64,000 bases of DNA, from NCBI GenBank assembly GCA_020639195.1, contig JACKHB010000002.1, forward strand, positions 372,001-436,000, read 5' to 3'. This document shows positions 9,945 through 18,482 of this stretch, piece by piece. The notes under the pieces are model-generated. The model made no database searches, was not told where the DNA came from, and saw only the letters and a list, made by a program, of their open reading frames with translations. How positions within the stretch are numbered: the stretch's first letter is position 1; every line of letters starts with the position of its first letter. Both the position numbers and the translations under genes were made by a program. This DNA comes from Phycisphaeraceae bacterium. GTDB lineage: Bacteria > Planctomycetota > Phycisphaerae > Phycisphaerales > UBA1924.

Positions 9945-10700
9945 ATGAGCCTTCCCGACCTCAACCCCGCCGACGCCACCCTCCTCGCCCGCTTCTTCCA
10001 GGCCCGCGCCGACCTCCACGCTCTCCTCAAGGCCCCCGACCCTCCCGACCTCATCACCCTCCTCTCCTTCCTCGCCCGCCCCGACATCGCCCCCTGGCTC
10101 GACCACTACCACAACCTCCACGCCCGCGCCCTTCGCAGCGCCGCCCACGACGCCCTCGCCCGGCTCATCCAGGCCGGCGATGATCCGATCCAGCGCCGCC
10201 TCGCGGCGACCGCCCTCCTCCACAACCTCCGCCCACCGCGCGCCACGCGCTCAGCGCCCTCCGAACTCCAGCAGCGCCCGCGCGAGCCCCACCCGCGCAA
10301 TCCCAGCCTGCGCAACCCCCGGCGCCACGAGGCTCCCGAGGACACCGCCGCGCCGCTCGCGCCCACCGTGCCGCCATCGCCCGAGCCCACGCCGTCGCTC
10401 CCCGAACTCACCGCATCACTGCACGATGCCCTCGTCGCCCTCGGCATCGACCCCGACCTCTTCGACGCCGCGGATGAACTGCACGACGCCGCCCTCGATG
10501 GCGACCTCGCCGAACTCCTCGAAGACGACGCCCTCAGCGGCGCTCTGGGAGAAGATCTCCAGCGCGCAGCGCAGCGCGGCGAACTCGCCGACGCCCTCGA
10601 AGACGCCATCGACCGCGACGACAACCTCCCCGCCCTCGCCCAGGCCTTCCGCCGCGACCGCTCGCTCACGAACGATCCCGCCCCCGGCCCCGCCGGCTAG
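9945..10700 (+). CDS. Hypothetical protein, paralogue of the 33354-34031 protein
   Basis: 251 residues. The N-terminal ~100 residues are helical and end in a segment (ARLIQAGDDPIQRRLAATAL and the following HNLRPPRA) that aligns with the second family member at 33354-34031 (VARETQDLVERRLAAAAILR). A Pro/Arg-rich linker follows (about 100-150). The C-terminal ~100 residues are very acidic, with repeated DALEDD/DLAELLEDD-like helices. No signal peptide, Cys pair or membrane segment. The domain is not recognised. The ATG is only 6 bp from a consensus -10 box, so it is probably translated leaderless. The regulatory similarity between the paralogues suggests shared control. Confidence 0.7.
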   Translation: MSLPDLNPADATLLARFFQARADLHALLKAPDPPDLITLLSFLARPDIAPWLDHYHNLHARALRSAAHDALARLIQAGDDPIQRRLAATALLHNLRPPRATRSAPSELQQRPREPHPRNPSLRNPRRHEAPEDTAAPLAPTVPPSPEPTPSLPELTASLHDALVALGIDPDLFDAADELHDAALDGDLAELLEDDALSGALGEDLQRAAQRGELADALEDAIDRDDNLPALAQAFRRDRSLTNDPAPGPAG

Positions 10701-10738
10701 CGCGACCGCCGCGGGTCACCGGCGAAGACGCAGCCGAT

Positions 10739-12256
10739 TCAGACCCCGCGACGCCTGTTCGCGCCCAGCAACCCCAGCATGCCGAGCGCCGCCGCGCCCG
10801 GCGGCGCGGGCACCGCCACGCCGAACGCGCCGAAAAGGAGCGCATCTCCATCCCGGCCCAGGCTCTCGATCCGGATCGGGTCCGTCATCAGCACATCGCG
10901 CCCGATCAAACGTGTCGGAACCGGTTGCCACCCACGCTCATCCAACACGTAGATGCCCGCGATGCGCTCGACCAGCGACGGATCGAAGGTGACCTCCAGT
11001 GCTGCGCTCCCCTCCTCCAGCATCCCGTCGATCGCCCGAAGCTCATACACCCCGCTGATGAGGTCCAGTCCCGCCGGCCCCCGGCCGATATCGCCCCGCC
11101 GAAGCAACTGCAGGATCTCAATCTCGGGAGCCTCATCCTCGTCGCGCATCTGCGTGATCCACGCCGTCCCCGAAAGCTCCGTCTCGATGCTGTTGAACAC
11201 CGGCCCACCCACCGACGTGTCCAGCCCGACGGGAAAGTCGAACCTCGGGTTGCTCTCATGCGGCCCGCGATCGCCCGGGCTCAGCGCGTTGCTCCTCGTC
11301 AGGCTGACCGTCCAATGCAGCGGAACCTGGACGGTGATGCCGCCGACATCGACCGGCACGGCCCCGAAGTTCCCGGTGAGCAGTGGATACCGCTCCTCGA
11401 ACTTCAGCGTGCTGATCCACGACCCCAGGTTGTCGAACCCCCGCGTCAGATCCAGCGCGCCCCGCTTGGCGTCGATCGCATCCTTGATCATCTCGCTCGA
11501 CACGCCACGCGGCGGTGGACCGGCGGGGACCCAATCCGCCCGGATCGTGTAGCTGACGCTCGTCGTGGCCGCCTGCACCGAAGCGATGCCCGGCACGGTA
11601 TCGAACGACCTCGCGACGCTGCGAAACCCCCGGCCCTCACCGTCGGGATCGACACCGGACCAGCACGAGTACAGCGTCGCCTCGATGTTCGCGCGTCCGT
11701 TGGGCGCCATGATCTCGTACACGGGCATCTTCGGAACGCCGGTGCCACCCATGAATCCGGCGTAGTACGTGTCCTTGTCCAGAACGATGCCGCCGCCCAG
11801 TCGATCGCCCTCCCCGATCCCCTTGATCCCATCGAGTTCCGCGTAATATCCGTGCGCGTTGATGTCGAGCTTTCCGCGCGGCGTCGAGGTCCCGGGCCGC
11901 TTGGCGATCGTGTCGTACGCGTTCTGCATCGTGCCCCGACTCAGGTCGTAGATCCACGTCCCGCGAGCCCGCCGCGACCGGAACCCTACAAGCACTCTGT
12001 CACGCCCCCGGCCCATGTAGATCGGATCCGCGGCGACCGCCCCACGATGGTCGAGCAACCGATCGCGATCGTCCAACTGCCGGAAGGGGTTGCCGTCGGT
12101 CGCAAGTCCGGCCTGGATGTACGCGAACAGCCGTCCGTCCGCGTCGAATCCCGCCTCATCGCCCTCGAAGACGTACAGCAATGTGTTCTGGGCCCAAGCC
12201 TCCCCAGCACACACAACCACCGCGCACGCAACAACCGTCCGGGTCACACAGCGCAT
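10739..12256 (-). CDS. Secreted protein with PEP-CTERM-like C-terminal anchor
   Basis: 505 residues. The N-terminal signal peptide ends AGEAWAQ (about residue 22). The large middle part is beta-rich without a recognised domain. LDINAHGYYAEL and ATLYSCWSGVDPDGEG might belong to a peptidase C80/caspase-like or carbohydrate-related fold, but the catalytic residues are not convincing. The C-terminus, VPAPPGAAALGMLGLL followed by GANRRRGV, is a PEP-CTERM-like sorting tail: Pro motif, hydrophobic stretch, basic end. In known systems such tails are processed by exosortase; none is encoded in this window. The gene is monocistronic here. Confidence 0.7.
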   Translation of the reverse strand: MRCVTRTVVACAVVVCAGEAWAQNTLLYVFEGDEAGFDADGRLFAYIQAGLATDGNPFRQLDDRDRLLDHRGAVAADPIYMGRGRDRVLVGFRSRRARGTWIYDLSRGTMQNAYDTIAKRPGTSTPRGKLDINAHGYYAELDGIKGIGEGDRLGGGIVLDKDTYYAGFMGGTGVPKMPVYEIMAPNGRANIEATLYSCWSGVDPDGEGRGFRSVARSFDTVPGIASVQAATTSVSYTIRADWVPAGPPPRGVSSEMIKDAIDAKRGALDLTRGFDNLGSWISTLKFEERYPLLTGNFGAVPVDVGGITVQVPLHWTVSLTRSNALSPGDRGPHESNPRFDFPVGLDTSVGGPVFNSIETELSGTAWITQMRDEDEAPEIEILQLLRRGDIGRGPAGLDLISGVYELRAIDGMLEEGSAALEVTFDPSLVERIAGIYVLDERGWQPVPTRLIGRDVLMTDPIRIESLGRDGDALLFGAFGVAVPAPPGAAALGMLGLLGANRRRGV

Positions 12257-12496
12257 TGCCTCGTCTCCTCCTCACCGCGGAACGGAGAGGTCTCCTGCGC
12301 TCAGCGTACTGCGAGAGTCAGCGCGGGTGCAAGAGCTTCTCGACCGCCCGGGCGCGCGCGCCGTGGGGGCTCTGGCGACTTCTGCGGGGCTCTCGCCCGT
12401 CCGCCTGGCACGCACCTCGAGCCCAGCACCGCCATGCCAGCCCGTGATCGCGTCGGCGCGCGGGGCTCTCCCATCTGCGGACCGCGCTCCCCGGGT

Positions 12497-12724
12497 TCAG
12501 CCCGCGCCGCCATACTTGCGGATCATCGCCAGCCCGCCCACCACGCCCGCGCTCGCGAGCCACAACATCCCCACCGAGTGCATCACCAGCGGCAGCACGT
12601 TGAGCCCGATCCCCGCCACCAGGGGCGCCGGCTCGCACTGACGCTTGCCCCAGACCAGCAGGCCAAGCCCCACCGCGCTGATCACGATCCCCGATGCCAG
12701 CATCCCAAACGACATGTCGAGCAT
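12497..12724 (-). CDS. Small membrane protein, 75 aa
   Basis: Starts at ATG 12724 behind a GAAGGGGA box; the frame is open upstream but that stretch is Arg-rich and unlike coding sequence. It has two predicted membrane helices (GMLASGIVISAVGLGLLVW and VLPLVMHSVGMLWLASAGVV) joined by a short polar loop with one Cys, ending in a basic tail. No family is recognised. Small two-helix proteins like this are common in planctomycetes. Confidence 0.55.
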   Translation of the reverse strand: MLDMSFGMLASGIVISAVGLGLLVWGKRQCEPAPLVAGIGLNVLPLVMHSVGMLWLASAGVVGGLAMIRKYGGAG

Positions 12725-13008
12725 GGCGCTGTCCCCTTCAAACAGAACCGGTGCGCATCGGCAATCGCCCGCCTGCGCTTCGGGCGCCGATCGCGAAACG
12801 GCCGGAATCCGCGCCGCGCGGCCCGCGCGAAAGTCAGAACCCCCGCTTCGAGTCATGGCCCGGATTCCCGGCCCCGAGTCCGGGCCGCCCCAAACCCCAC
12901 ACCTTCATTCCGGACCACGTGGGTTTCTTTGAGATCGCCGCAAGCGACCCCAAGCGCCGCGACATGCAACAATGCCACGTCGAATCCTCGAATCGCGGGA
13001 GGAACACC

Positions 13009-13740
13009 ATGCGCAGCACACTGATCTCGGCCGTTGTCGGCCTCTCGGCGCTGGCAGCGCCGCACGCCGCGGCACAGTTCATCATCGAGAACACCCAGTT
13101 CGGACACGGCAACGTCTCCACCGAGGCCCGCACCGCCGAGGACTTCGCCTCCGACGGCGATTCGCTGTCGTTCAATCACGACCAGCACTTCGAGGACCTG
13201 ACCGCCTCGCTCTCGAAGATCAGCCAACTGCCCCAGTCCACCGCCTACGCGGACCAGGTGCAGTCCGCGTGGTTCGGGCGCGGGCCGCGCTCGATGCGCA
13301 TCACGTCGTCCTCCTGCATCAGCGCGATGGGCTGGAGCGATCCCGCAGAGGACCAGACCCCCAACACGGCCGACGCCAGGAGCGAGGCGTCGTTCGTGCT
13401 GGTCTTCGAGGCCACCGAGCGGTTCGAACTCCACCTCCAGGCCGGGCTCGTCGCCTCCAGCTCGGGCCTCGGCGACTCGCTCGCCCAGATCTTCATCTAC
13501 GGCCCCGACGGGATCGTGATCGCCGACGCCGCGGCCACCCGCAACGATGGCTTCATGGTCCGCAACATCGATCAGCGCTACACGCTCAATCCCGGCGGCT
13601 ACGTCGTCGAGATCATCGGCTTCAGCGACGCCCGCACCTGGGCGGACCAAGAAGGCGGAACCGAGAACAGCTCCGTCGTGATCTCCTGGTTCATCGACGC
13701 CGACCTCAAGGCCGCGCCGAGGCTCTGGTTCCAGCGATAG
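13009..13740 (+). CDS. Secreted hypothetical protein, 243 aa
   Basis: ATG 13009 follows GGGAGGA (12997-13003) and begins a clear signal peptide (MRSTLISAVVGLSALAAPHA, cleavage after AAA-Q). The mature part looks like a beta sandwich with SASFVLVFEATERFELHLQAGL-like strands and GYVVEIIGFSDAR near the end, similar to planctomycete extracellular proteins that carry jelly-roll folds. Unlike other exported proteins here, it has no PEP-CTERM tail. Function unknown. The 284-bp gap upstream holds no recognisable gene. Confidence 0.65.
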   Translation: MRSTLISAVVGLSALAAPHAAAQFIIENTQFGHGNVSTEARTAEDFASDGDSLSFNHDQHFEDLTASLSKISQLPQSTAYADQVQSAWFGRGPRSMRITSSSCISAMGWSDPAEDQTPNTADARSEASFVLVFEATERFELHLQAGLVASSSGLGDSLAQIFIYGPDGIVIADAAATRNDGFMVRNIDQRYTLNPGGYVVEIIGFSDARTWADQEGGTENSSVVISWFIDADLKAAPRLWFQR

Positions 13741-13743
13741 CCG

Positions 13744-14181
13744 TCAGTCTGCCGAGCCGTCGGGGCAGATGAACTCGACGGTGTTGTCCTCCGGATCGCG
13801 GAAGAACAGCGCCTTGGCCCGCATGTGCGGGAAGTCCACCCGCATCACCGTGAGCCCCAGCCCCTCGAGCCGCGCGCACTCCGCCTCGTAGCGAGAAGCT
13901 TCAATATCGAACGCGATGTGGTTCAGCGTGGAGGTCCGCCGCACGGGCGCCTCGAACTTGCCCTTGGCCGGAGGGTGCCGCGCCGGATCGATCAGCACCA
14001 GCAGCGGCGGGTGCGCCCGGCCCGGCTCGCCCGCGGCGATCGACAGGAAGACAATGGTCGGCTCAACCTCGGGCGATTGGCCGTACACCTCCAGCCCAAG
14101 CACCCGCTGGTAGAACTCGGACATCGCGCCGATGTCCCGAACGTTGATCGCGATTTCCGCCACACCGCGAACGTACGCCAT
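13744..14181 (-). CDS. VOC-family (glyoxalase/bleomycin-resistance fold) protein
   Basis: 145 residues from ATG 14181; a GTG two codons earlier is possible. It has the VOC beta-alpha-beta-beta-beta pattern: VAEIAINVRDIGAMSEFYQR, LNHIAFDIEASRYE and FFRDPEDNTVEFICPDG. The metal-ligand positions (a His in NHIAF and a Glu in NTVEF) are present. The family includes dioxygenases, isomerases and resistance proteins; the substrate is not predictable. A 46-codon membrane peptide gene ends 9 bp upstream. Confidence 0.85.
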   Translation of the reverse strand: MAYVRGVAEIAINVRDIGAMSEFYQRVLGLEVYGQSPEVEPTIVFLSIAAGEPGRAHPPLLVLIDPARHPPAKGKFEAPVRRTSTLNHIAFDIEASRYEAECARLEGLGLTVMRVDFPHMRAKALFFRDPEDNTVEFICPDGSAD

Positions 14182-14190
14182 GCGCACATG

Positions 14191-14331
14191 CTAGCTGACG
14201 CCCAGCGCACTCCACGCCAGGAACCCCAGCACCAGCCCCCACAGCGCCAGCGGCACCCAGCGCGGCGCATCACGCCAGCCCGACCGATCGATCAGCACGC
14301 CGCCGCATTCCCGCTTGGTTCGGGCTCGCAT
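14191..14331 (-). CDS. Possible 46-aa single-span membrane peptide
   Basis: ATG 14331 to TAG 14191. The product starts basic (MRARTKRECGG), then WRDAPRWVPLALWGLVLGFL forms one membrane helix. It ends 9 bp before the VOC gene start and is on the same strand. Codons are G/C-ending. Too short for confident prediction; support is the membrane profile and the tight spacing. Confidence 0.35.
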   Translation of the reverse strand: MRARTKRECGGVLIDRSGWRDAPRWVPLALWGLVLGFLAWSALGVS

Positions 14332-14430
14332 CACGTCGCCTCCGCGACGGCGCCGCCCTGCGCTCCCGCACGCGCCGCGCCGTCCAACCAGTCAAGCGAC
14401 GAGGGCCGGCGCCACTCACGCCCAGAGGCC

Positions 14431-15333
14431 TCAATCGGTACGGGGCGATTCCGCGAGCTTCTGTCTGACTCCCGCGGCGATCGCCCGCGCCACGGCGTCC
14501 GCGTCCGACACGTCCTCGAAGATCTCCACCCACACATGCGCGCCGTCCGAGGCCCGGATCAACTCCCCCGCGAGCCGCAGGCCGCCATCGCGCCGCACGA
14601 ACCGCGCGTTGACGACGTACCGCACGCGAAGCTCGCTCGCCAGTTCCTTCAGCGTCAGGTCGACCGAGCCGAATCGCTCGGTGGTCGTCGGGCCCACCAC
14701 CTCGAACTCATCCGCGCCCAACTCGGCCAGCAGCAGCGTCGCGATTGGCGACGGGTCCGGCCCCTCGTACGACTCGGGCGGAACAAACGGCATGATCGCC
14801 AGGCGGACGCGTTCCTCGCGCGCTGGACGCAGCGCCGCCACCAGCGCGACGACCCCGATGAGGGCGACCGCCGCGACCAACCCGATCACGCGCCCCGCGT
14901 TGCGCCACTCACCCGAGCGCGAGGCCCCATGCCGCGCGGGATCGTCCGGCGCGACCATCGTGGCGCCCGATCTCGCGCCCTCTTGATCATCGATCGCCTC
15001 CACCCCCACCCGCAGCCGGTATCCCCGGCGCGCCAGCGTCTCGATCGACGACCCCTCCGCCGCGCTCTCCCCCAACGCCGCGCGGATCTGGCGCACGCAG
15101 AAGTGTAGGTTCTGATCGAACTCGACCCGCACGCCCGGCCACAGCGCCTCGCGGATCTCCTCGTGCGTCACGAGTTCGCCCCGTCTCTGGATCAGCAGCG
15201 TCAGGAGCTGCGCCGGCTGGGGCGGCAGGCGCGTGACGCCCCCGCCGCGTCGGACCTCGCCGGATCGGGCATCAAACTCGACCTCCCCAAGCCGGTAGCG
15301 GCCCGCGCCCGATGGTGCCCCCGGCTCAGTCAT
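14431..15333 (-). CDS. Membrane-anchored winged-helix transcriptional regulator with TolB-N/FlgO-like domain
   Basis: 300 residues. Residues about 10-105 form an OmpR/CadC-type winged helix (LLTLLIQRRGELVTHEEIRE, ALWPGVRVEFDQNLHFCVRQ, ETLARRGYRL). A membrane helix follows (VIGLVAAVALIGVVALVAAL, about 147-167). The periplasmic part (LAIMPFVPPESYEGPDPSPI, ELRVRYVVNARF, WVEIFED) resembles the TolB-N/FlgO-like domain common in acidobacterial and planctomycete CadC-type regulators. It probably senses an envelope signal and binds DNA at the membrane. It starts 9 bp after the ankyrin-protein stop, so the two are probably co-transcribed. Confidence 0.85.
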   Translation of the reverse strand: MTEPGAPSGAGRYRLGEVEFDARSGEVRRGGGVTRLPPQPAQLLTLLIQRRGELVTHEEIREALWPGVRVEFDQNLHFCVRQIRAALGESAAEGSSIETLARRGYRLRVGVEAIDDQEGARSGATMVAPDDPARHGASRSGEWRNAGRVIGLVAAVALIGVVALVAALRPAREERVRLAIMPFVPPESYEGPDPSPIATLLLAELGADEFEVVGPTTTERFGSVDLTLKELASELRVRYVVNARFVRRDGGLRLAGELIRASDGAHVWVEIFEDVSDADAVARAIAAGVRQKLAESPRTD

Positions 15334-15342
15334 CGGCGCAGC

Positions 15343-16776
15343 TTACTCGGTCGCCCCGCGATCGCGCAGCAACGCCGCCACGTCCTCCCGCCCGCGCTGC
15401 AGCGCCAGTTGCAGCGGCGTCAGCCGCTCGCCGGAGAACTTCCGGCCGATGCGGTTCAGGTCCGCGCCGCGCTCGATCAGCAGCGCCGCCATGTCCACCT
15501 GACCGTTCATCGCGGCCCAGTGCAGCGCGGTCGTCCCGAGATAGTGCTGCCCCTCGATGCTCGCCCCGGCGTCGAGCAGCAACTCCATCAGATCGATCCG
15601 GCCGCCACCGATGACCGGGTACCACAGCAGCGCGAAGTCGTGCGCGCCGCGCTCGGTGATGCGCGCCGGGTCCTCCTTCAGCAACGCCCGCACCCGTCCG
15701 GCGTCCCCCCGCATGACCGCCGTCGGCAGCGAGTACGGCGCCCCGTGGCTCAGCAGGAACTCGACGATGTCGTGGCGGCCCATGTGCGCGCCGGCTTCCA
15801 CCGCGGCTTCGGTGGTCATCGCGACCGAGTGCGCGAGGCGGGCATCCCGCCCGACCGCGGCCCGCACGGCGTCCAGATTCGTGTGGCTCGCTCCCACGAC
15901 CGGCCCGCGCTCCATGATGGAGAGGCCGTCAAAGTCGGGCGCTCGGTACTCGGCTCCGCTCGCGTCGTAGGCCCGGCGCGAGGTCGAGTGGTCCCTCGCG
16001 ATGCTCCGATGGTCGCGCAGCATCGCCGCGGCGCGCTCGTGCCCGGCGCGCTCGGCGTGGTCCACCGCGCGCAGGCCCTCTCCGTCGCGCGCGTCCACCG
16101 GCGCATCCTTGCGAAGCAGGATCTCGACGATCGCGGTGCTCCCTCGGCTCGCGGCGACGTGCAAAGCGGTCACGCCGTCGGGCTCGGGCAGACTCGGATC
16201 GGCGCCGTTTCCCAGCAGCGTCGCGGCGCACACCTCGGCGCCGTCCAGATCCGGAAACTCGCAGGCGCCGCGGAGCGCCGAGATCCCGCGAGCGCCACGG
16301 GGACGTGCGTTGGGATCGCCCCCGTACTGGTAGACGCGCCAGATCTGGTCGCCCGCGCCACCCATGGCCGCGGCGAGCATCGCCGAGCCCCCGATCGGAT
16401 GGTCCCGATTCACCTCCGGGGGATCGCGCCGCGCCAGTTCATCCAGCCGGGGCCAATCCAGCGCCAGGGCCGACTCGTGGACGTCCGGCTCGTACCCCGC
16501 GGCGCGGATCATCCCGCCGACTTCGGAATGGCGATTGAGCAGGGCGAGGGCGAACGCGCTGCGACCGAGGCCGTCGTGCGCCGAAGCGAGGCCCGGCTCG
16601 GCCGCGAGCATCCGTTGCACGGCGGACCCGTCCCCCTGCTCCACAGCGCGGAGGAATCGCTCGACGTCCGGGTCGCGCGGCCTTCTCGTGGCCGCCCGGC
16701 CGGGCGCGCCGATCGCGGCCACGCCCGCCAATGCCAGCGTCTCGGAGATGAATGCGCGTCGCGAGATTCCGGGCAT
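15343..16776 (-). CDS. Tat-exported ankyrin-repeat protein
   Basis: 477 residues from ATG 16776, which follows a GAAGGAGG box; upstream in-frame codons are unlike coding sequence. The leader PGISRRAFISETLALAGVA carries the twin-arginine motif SRRAFI and an Ala-rich h-region, indicating folded export or anchoring. The rest is a series of ankyrin repeats, for example DGVTALHVAASRGSTAIVEI, DLMELLLDAGASIEGQHYLG and TALHWAAMNGQVDMAALLIE. No catalytic domain is seen. It lies directly before the CadC-like regulator, suggesting a shared envelope-response function, which is inference. Confidence 0.85.
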   Translation of the reverse strand: MPGISRRAFISETLALAGVAAIGAPGRAATRRPRDPDVERFLRAVEQGDGSAVQRMLAAEPGLASAHDGLGRSAFALALLNRHSEVGGMIRAAGYEPDVHESALALDWPRLDELARRDPPEVNRDHPIGGSAMLAAAMGGAGDQIWRVYQYGGDPNARPRGARGISALRGACEFPDLDGAEVCAATLLGNGADPSLPEPDGVTALHVAASRGSTAIVEILLRKDAPVDARDGEGLRAVDHAERAGHERAAAMLRDHRSIARDHSTSRRAYDASGAEYRAPDFDGLSIMERGPVVGASHTNLDAVRAAVGRDARLAHSVAMTTEAAVEAGAHMGRHDIVEFLLSHGAPYSLPTAVMRGDAGRVRALLKEDPARITERGAHDFALLWYPVIGGGRIDLMELLLDAGASIEGQHYLGTTALHWAAMNGQVDMAALLIERGADLNRIGRKFSGERLTPLQLALQRGREDVAALLRDRGATE

Positions 16777-16918
16777 GGGTGGCCTCCTTCGGCCTCCACC
16801 TACCGCCGGCCCCGCCGCGAGTCGCCGAGCATGCCTGAGAAGATTCTGAGATTGGTCTGAGATCGCCGGCGTGAGGTCTGGGCGCGGGGATCGTGCCGCG
16901 AAACCGGCCGAGCGCGGC

Positions 16919-17752
16919 TCACGGAGACTCGGTGTCTTCCCACGGCCCGATCGGCTCATCGTCGATGAATGCCGGTTCTTCCTCTGAGATCGCCAGCGCG
17001 TCGTGGGGAGTTCCGCGGGGGAGACTGGCCATCATGCGGTCGCCGAGCCGCCTCAGGCTGCCGACGCCGGTCGCCCGGGCCGATCGGTCCAGGGCCTCGC
17101 GCAGGGCATCGGGATCGCCCATGAGCGTGTGGATGTCGTCCTCTCTGAGGTAGAAGTCCCAGACCTTCTTGGGGTGGTTCCTCGCGAGGTTCTCCGCCGA
17201 TGCTCGCTTCTGGCGGATCAGCGGATCGCCGAACCCGTAGACGATGGCGGTCAGGTCCGTGAACTGCTCGTAGGCGCGGGCCCACGGCTGCAACGATCCC
17301 TCCGGGCTGTTCATGAAGCGCCGGTACAACTCGCCGACGTTGGCGAGTTCGGGGGCGGTCATGCGCGAGTAGTGCAGGGCATGGGCCAGTTCGTGGGCCA
17401 TCAGGCCGAGCAGGACATCGTCGAGGTCGTCGGGCGGGTCCAGCAGCAGGCGCTTGTTGATCACGACCCTCGCGCTGTCCACGCGCAGCAGGCCATCGAC
17501 GGTCGGCGTGGTCTGGCCGAGGCCGCCCATCTCGCGGACGATGACCTCGATGGCGATCCTCTCCAGCCCGTAGGCGATGATGGCCTCCTGCACCGCGCCC
17601 TGCACGGCGGGGAGTTTGCGACGGATCGCGATCTCCTCGTCCCGGTCCGCGGCCTTGATGAGAAAGACGGTGGAGCCGCGAGAGTGGCTGGTGCAGCCCC
17701 AGACGCTCGCCCAGGCGCAGGCCAGCAGCAGGATGGCGAGGAAACGGAGCAT
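16919..17752 (-). CDS. Putative lipoprotein with HELAH zinc-protease motif
   Basis: 277 residues. The leader MLRFLAILLLACAWASVWGC ends in a lipobox-like Cys20. LLGLMAHELAHALHYSR carries HExxH, and a downstream acidic Glu (RAYEQFTDLTAIVYGFGD) could be the third ligand, as in gluzincin-type peptidases. The C-terminus is acidic and Pro-rich. Probably an envelope-anchored metallopeptidase of unknown substrate. It is monocistronic and divergent from the VOC gene at 17817. Confidence 0.7.
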   Translation of the reverse strand: MLRFLAILLLACAWASVWGCTSHSRGSTVFLIKAADRDEEIAIRRKLPAVQGAVQEAIIAYGLERIAIEVIVREMGGLGQTTPTVDGLLRVDSARVVINKRLLLDPPDDLDDVLLGLMAHELAHALHYSRMTAPELANVGELYRRFMNSPEGSLQPWARAYEQFTDLTAIVYGFGDPLIRQKRASAENLARNHPKKVWDFYLREDDIHTLMGDPDALREALDRSARATGVGSLRRLGDRMMASLPRGTPHDALAISEEEPAFIDDEPIGPWEDTESP

Positions 17753-17816
17753 CGGTCGGGTACTCTAAGGCCCGAGACCGGCGGGAACCCGTGCCGCGTC
17801 ACTCGGAATCGGAGGC

Positions 17817-18212
17817 TTGCCCATTCCCCAGCGACTCTCGCTCGTCGCCGTCACCGTCCTCGACTACGACGAGGCGATCGATTTCTACATCAACCGCCTC
17901 GGGTTTGCGCTCGAGGAGGACACCGACCTTGGCGGCGGGAAGCGGTGGGTGCGGGTCCGGCCGCGGGGGTCCGACTGCGCGATCCTGCTCGCGCGTGCCA
18001 CGGACGACCGGCAGCGCGCCTCGGTCGGCAACCAGACGGGCGGGCGGGTGTTCCTGTTCATCGAGACGGACGACTTCTGGCGCGACCACGGGGCGTTGAC
18101 CTCGCGCGGCGTGGCGTTCGTCCGCCCGCCGCACGAGGAGCCGTTCGGGACGGTGGCGGTGTTCGAGGACCTGTACGGGAATCGGTTCGACCTGATCCAG
18201 CGCCGCGGGTGA
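17817..18212 (+). CDS. VOC-family glyoxalase-like protein with TTG start
   Basis: 131 residues. The fold is evident: LVAVTVLDYDEAIDFYINRL, then VFLFIETDDFWRDHGAL and GTVAVFEDLYGNRFDLIQ, the typical VOC C-terminal motif with a Glu/Asp ligand pair. The only plausible initiator is TTG 17817, preceded by GGAATCGGAGG; the last GGAGG is unusually close. No in-frame ATG or GTG gives the complete first strand. Enzymatic role unknown. Confidence 0.8.
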   Translation: MPIPQRLSLVAVTVLDYDEAIDFYINRLGFALEEDTDLGGGKRWVRVRPRGSDCAILLARATDDRQRASVGNQTGGRVFLFIETDDFWRDHGALTSRGVAFVRPPHEEPFGTVAVFEDLYGNRFDLIQRRG

Positions 18213-18342
18213 GCACATCCGGGGCGACGGGCGGGCGGTTTTGCTCCCACGATGCCGGCGCGAGTTGGCCCCCCGCGCGCACGCGTCCACGTCGTCAAGA
18301 GTTGTCGCTCGTGGTCACTCCGTGACCATTGAGAGCGAAGAA

Positions 18343-18388
18343 GCGGGCGAAGGGAATCGAACCCTCGACATTCAGCTTGGGAAGCCGC
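18343..18388 (-). tRNA. 3' half of a tRNA-Gly(CCC)-like gene; 5' half not recognisable
   Basis: Read on the minus strand: anticodon-stem remnants GCGGC/GCTGA around loop TTCCCAA (anticodon CCC at 18381-18379), a five-base variable loop, T arm GAGGG-TTCGATT-CCCTT, and the 3' acceptor strand CGCCCGC (18349-18343). All 3' elements are canonical. The expected 5' acceptor GCGGGCG, D arm and GG of the D loop are absent from the ~30 bases where they belong. A GTGGGCG that could pair lies 55 bases further out, within a separate palindrome. CCA is not encoded. It is probably a tRNA fragment, for example an integration-site remnant next to the Rhs island, or a badly degraded tRNA. Confidence 0.4.
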
Positions 18389-18482
18389 GGGGACCGCGTT
18401 TCAAAGACCGCTCCCGTAGGCACTTACGACTCCGCTCGCCCACGTGGGAGCGCCAGTGTCAGCGCACCGGTGACACCCATTG

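Noticed and set aside
18343..18445. A selenocysteine or serine tRNA (selC-like, ~101 bases) on the minus strand, suggested by pairing of GTGGGCG with CGCCCGC
   Set aside because: No TCA anticodon occurs in the stretch, the anticodon stem would be mismatched or bulged, and the D loop lacks the GG pair. The distant GTGGGCG is part of an independent palindrome. The 3' half fits tRNA-Gly(CCC) better.
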